Position numbers and translations under genes: made by a program
Shown: positions 33,756 through 35,009 of the stretch, piece by piece
Numbering within the stretch: the first letter of the stretch is position 1
How the letters are laid out: the number at the start of each line of letters is the position of its first letter
From: Candidatus Poribacteria bacterium
GTDB taxonomy: Bacteria > Poribacteria > WGA-4E > WGA-3G
Direction of reading: 5' to 3'
Assembly (NCBI GenBank): GCA_028824125.1
Contig: JAPPES010000072.1
Location: forward strand, 1 to 35,009
DNA: 35,009 nt
Notes under the pieces: generated by a model
Seen by the model: only the letters and a program-made list of their open reading frames with translations
What the model was told of the DNA's origin: nothing
Database searches by the model: none

Positions 33756-35009
33756 ATGAAAAGGATACAACTCCCACTTTTAACGCTACTGTTAATTTTG
33801 ACGCTTTTTCAATCGAACAGTTTTGGGCAGGTCTATACACGATGGGATTTACCTGAGGGGGCTAAATTACGTCTTGGCAAGGGAAGTGTAGAAAATTTAT
33901 CCTTCTCACCTGATGGCAATCGTTTGATCGTTGAAAGTTCCATAGGAATTTGGGTATATGATACACACAGGTACGGAATTGAATTTAATTGCTGAGAATC
34001 CTGCAAATTTATTGGGTGTAAGTCCTTATACCGATATCTTTGTTAGTATGAATAAAGACAACATAGCAAGTGTACGAAACATGTCAGATGGCACTGTAAA
34101 AAGCACACTAAAAGGAGACACATTAGATATCCGCTATGTCATCTTTAGTCCTGATGAGAACGCACTCGCGACTGACATTGGTAATGTAATTAGTATCTGG
34201 GATATTTCTACTGGAGAACGAACAGTTACAATCCAATTAGAAACAGATAGTATAGAGTATGTTGAATTCAGCCCTGATGGTAAAAGGCTTCTTAGTTCAA
34301 ATGCAGAGGGTTTGTTACAATTCTGGGATGTTGCCACAGGTTCACATATAAGTACTTTGTCCAAGCGTGCACGCCTCAGAAATTTTGTGTTCAGTCCAGA
34401 TGGAAACACGCTAATATCAGGGAAGTCGTCCGACAAAATAAAGGTATGGGATATTAATACTGGAGGGAAAATAAAAGATTTCAACACTCTATCCGTCAAA
34501 AGTTTTGCTATAAGTCCGGATGGGAAAACAATTGCAACCGGTGGTTTTGACGGTTTATATCTATGGGAACTTGCTACTGGTACTCTCAAGGCGGTACTCA
34601 GTGGACATCATCGGCGGGGAATAAATTCTGTAGCATTCAGTCCTGACGGTAGCACCCTCGCGAGTGGGGGAGGAGATGAGTTGTTTCTGTGGGATGTTGA
34701 AAGTGGTGCGCGTAAAATGTCTATTTTTGGGCATACAAACGGCGTTGCAGGAATGGCGTTAAGTCCAGATGGGAACACGATAGCCACTTCCAGCCGAGAC
34801 AGAATCCATCTATGGGATGCTACCACGGGCGAATACAAAAAGATGATATATGCGGGGCATTGGTCATTAATTTCTGATTTAGCGTTCAGTCCGGATGGGA
34901 ACACGCTTGCAAGTAGAGAAGGATTGCGAGTATATCTGTGGGACATTTCAAATGCAACACCATAGGCGTCAATTTAGTGAATTCTTGTGGCATTTTCAAG
35001 ATGTTCCAA
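33756..35009 (+). pseudogene. Third type-A WD40 gene, frameshifted and cut by the window edge
   Basis: It starts with a signal peptide (ending SFGQ) and a type-A first blade nearly identical to the gene at 23485. At about 33958-33967 the run encoding YDTHTG has lost two bases of an AC repeat (ATACACACAGG here, ATACACACACAGG at 23760), so the first frame stops at 33995. Reading resumes in the next frame from 33958 and continues through blades 2-9. That frame hits TAG at 34963, where the paralogue at 23485 reads on (DVSSTTHLAAL). Dropping one C of AACACC near 34960 would keep a frame open to the window end. Two lesions suggest a decaying gene, though assembly errors in short repeats are possible. 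Confidence 0.75.

Noticed and set aside
33950..33995. Programmed frameshifting in the fifth WD40 gene
   Set aside because: There is no slippery heptamer or downstream structure. The difference from the paralogue is an ordinary two-base loss in an AC run, and a second lesion follows.
1..35009. tRNA or rRNA genes
   Set aside because: I looked in intergenic regions for cloverleaf-like patterns (GGTTCGAATCC-type T arms) and conserved rRNA stretches and saw none. A dedicated scan would be needed to exclude them fully.

Overview
The window looks like a stretch of a Candidatus Poribacteria-type genome (sponge-associated or marine bacterial relative). The reasons are four secreted WD40 proteins and one HAF-like repeat protein that all end in a FlgD/type-IX-like tail with the motif NYPNPFNPETWIPYQL, dockerin-like Ca-binding loops, a mix of DUF1080, Gfo/Idh/MocA, Ldh_2 and TIM-barrel sugar isomerase genes, and many small palindromic intergenic repeats. 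The assignment rests on recalled family distribution, not on a search.

Layout. 1-5.6 kb, plus strand: a membrane-anchored TPR protein, a large class III nucleotide cyclase/AAA ATPase/TPR signalling protein, and a xylose-isomerase-like sugar isomerase/epimerase. 5.6-11.2 kb: a 796-aa membrane protein of unknown function, convergent across a shared hairpin with a 1048-aa UPF0182 membrane protein that has a near-consensus promoter. 11.5-13.7 kb: a DUF5069 protein with a promoter/operator-like leader and a clear terminator, a Gfo/Idh/MocA oxidoreductase, and a divergent SpoU/TrmH-type RNA methyltransferase whose start lies 21 bp away. 13.8-18.0 kb, minus strand: a likely operon of lipoprotein, TonB-dependent receptor and DUF1080 (3-keto-disaccharide hydrolase-like) protein, then a small unknown protein. 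This set reads as outer-membrane uptake coupled to carbohydrate processing. 18.5-22.4 kb: an Ldh_2 family dehydrogenase and a secreted two-copy repeat protein interrupted by an amber codon.

22.4-23.5 kb is a gene-free block of about 1.1 kb holding two adjacent MITE-like elements with AGGACTTAC-type ends. One contains a perfect 29-bp inverted repeat. The other carries four inverted CCCTACGGG palindromes. Related arms and cores occur at 4.6 kb and 18.2 kb.

23.5-35.0 kb, plus strand: the most striking region, a five-gene array of exported WD40-dockerin-sorting-tail proteins. Two paralogue types alternate strictly (A-B-A-B-A). Spacing is 9-11 bp and every stop codon is fused to the next ribosome binding site (TAGGAG). 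Each complete member has 14 WD units by my count (two seven-bladed propellers). The fifth member is broken by a 2-base loss in an AC run and probably by a second frameshift near the window edge.

I found no rRNA, tRNA, CRISPR array or transposase gene.
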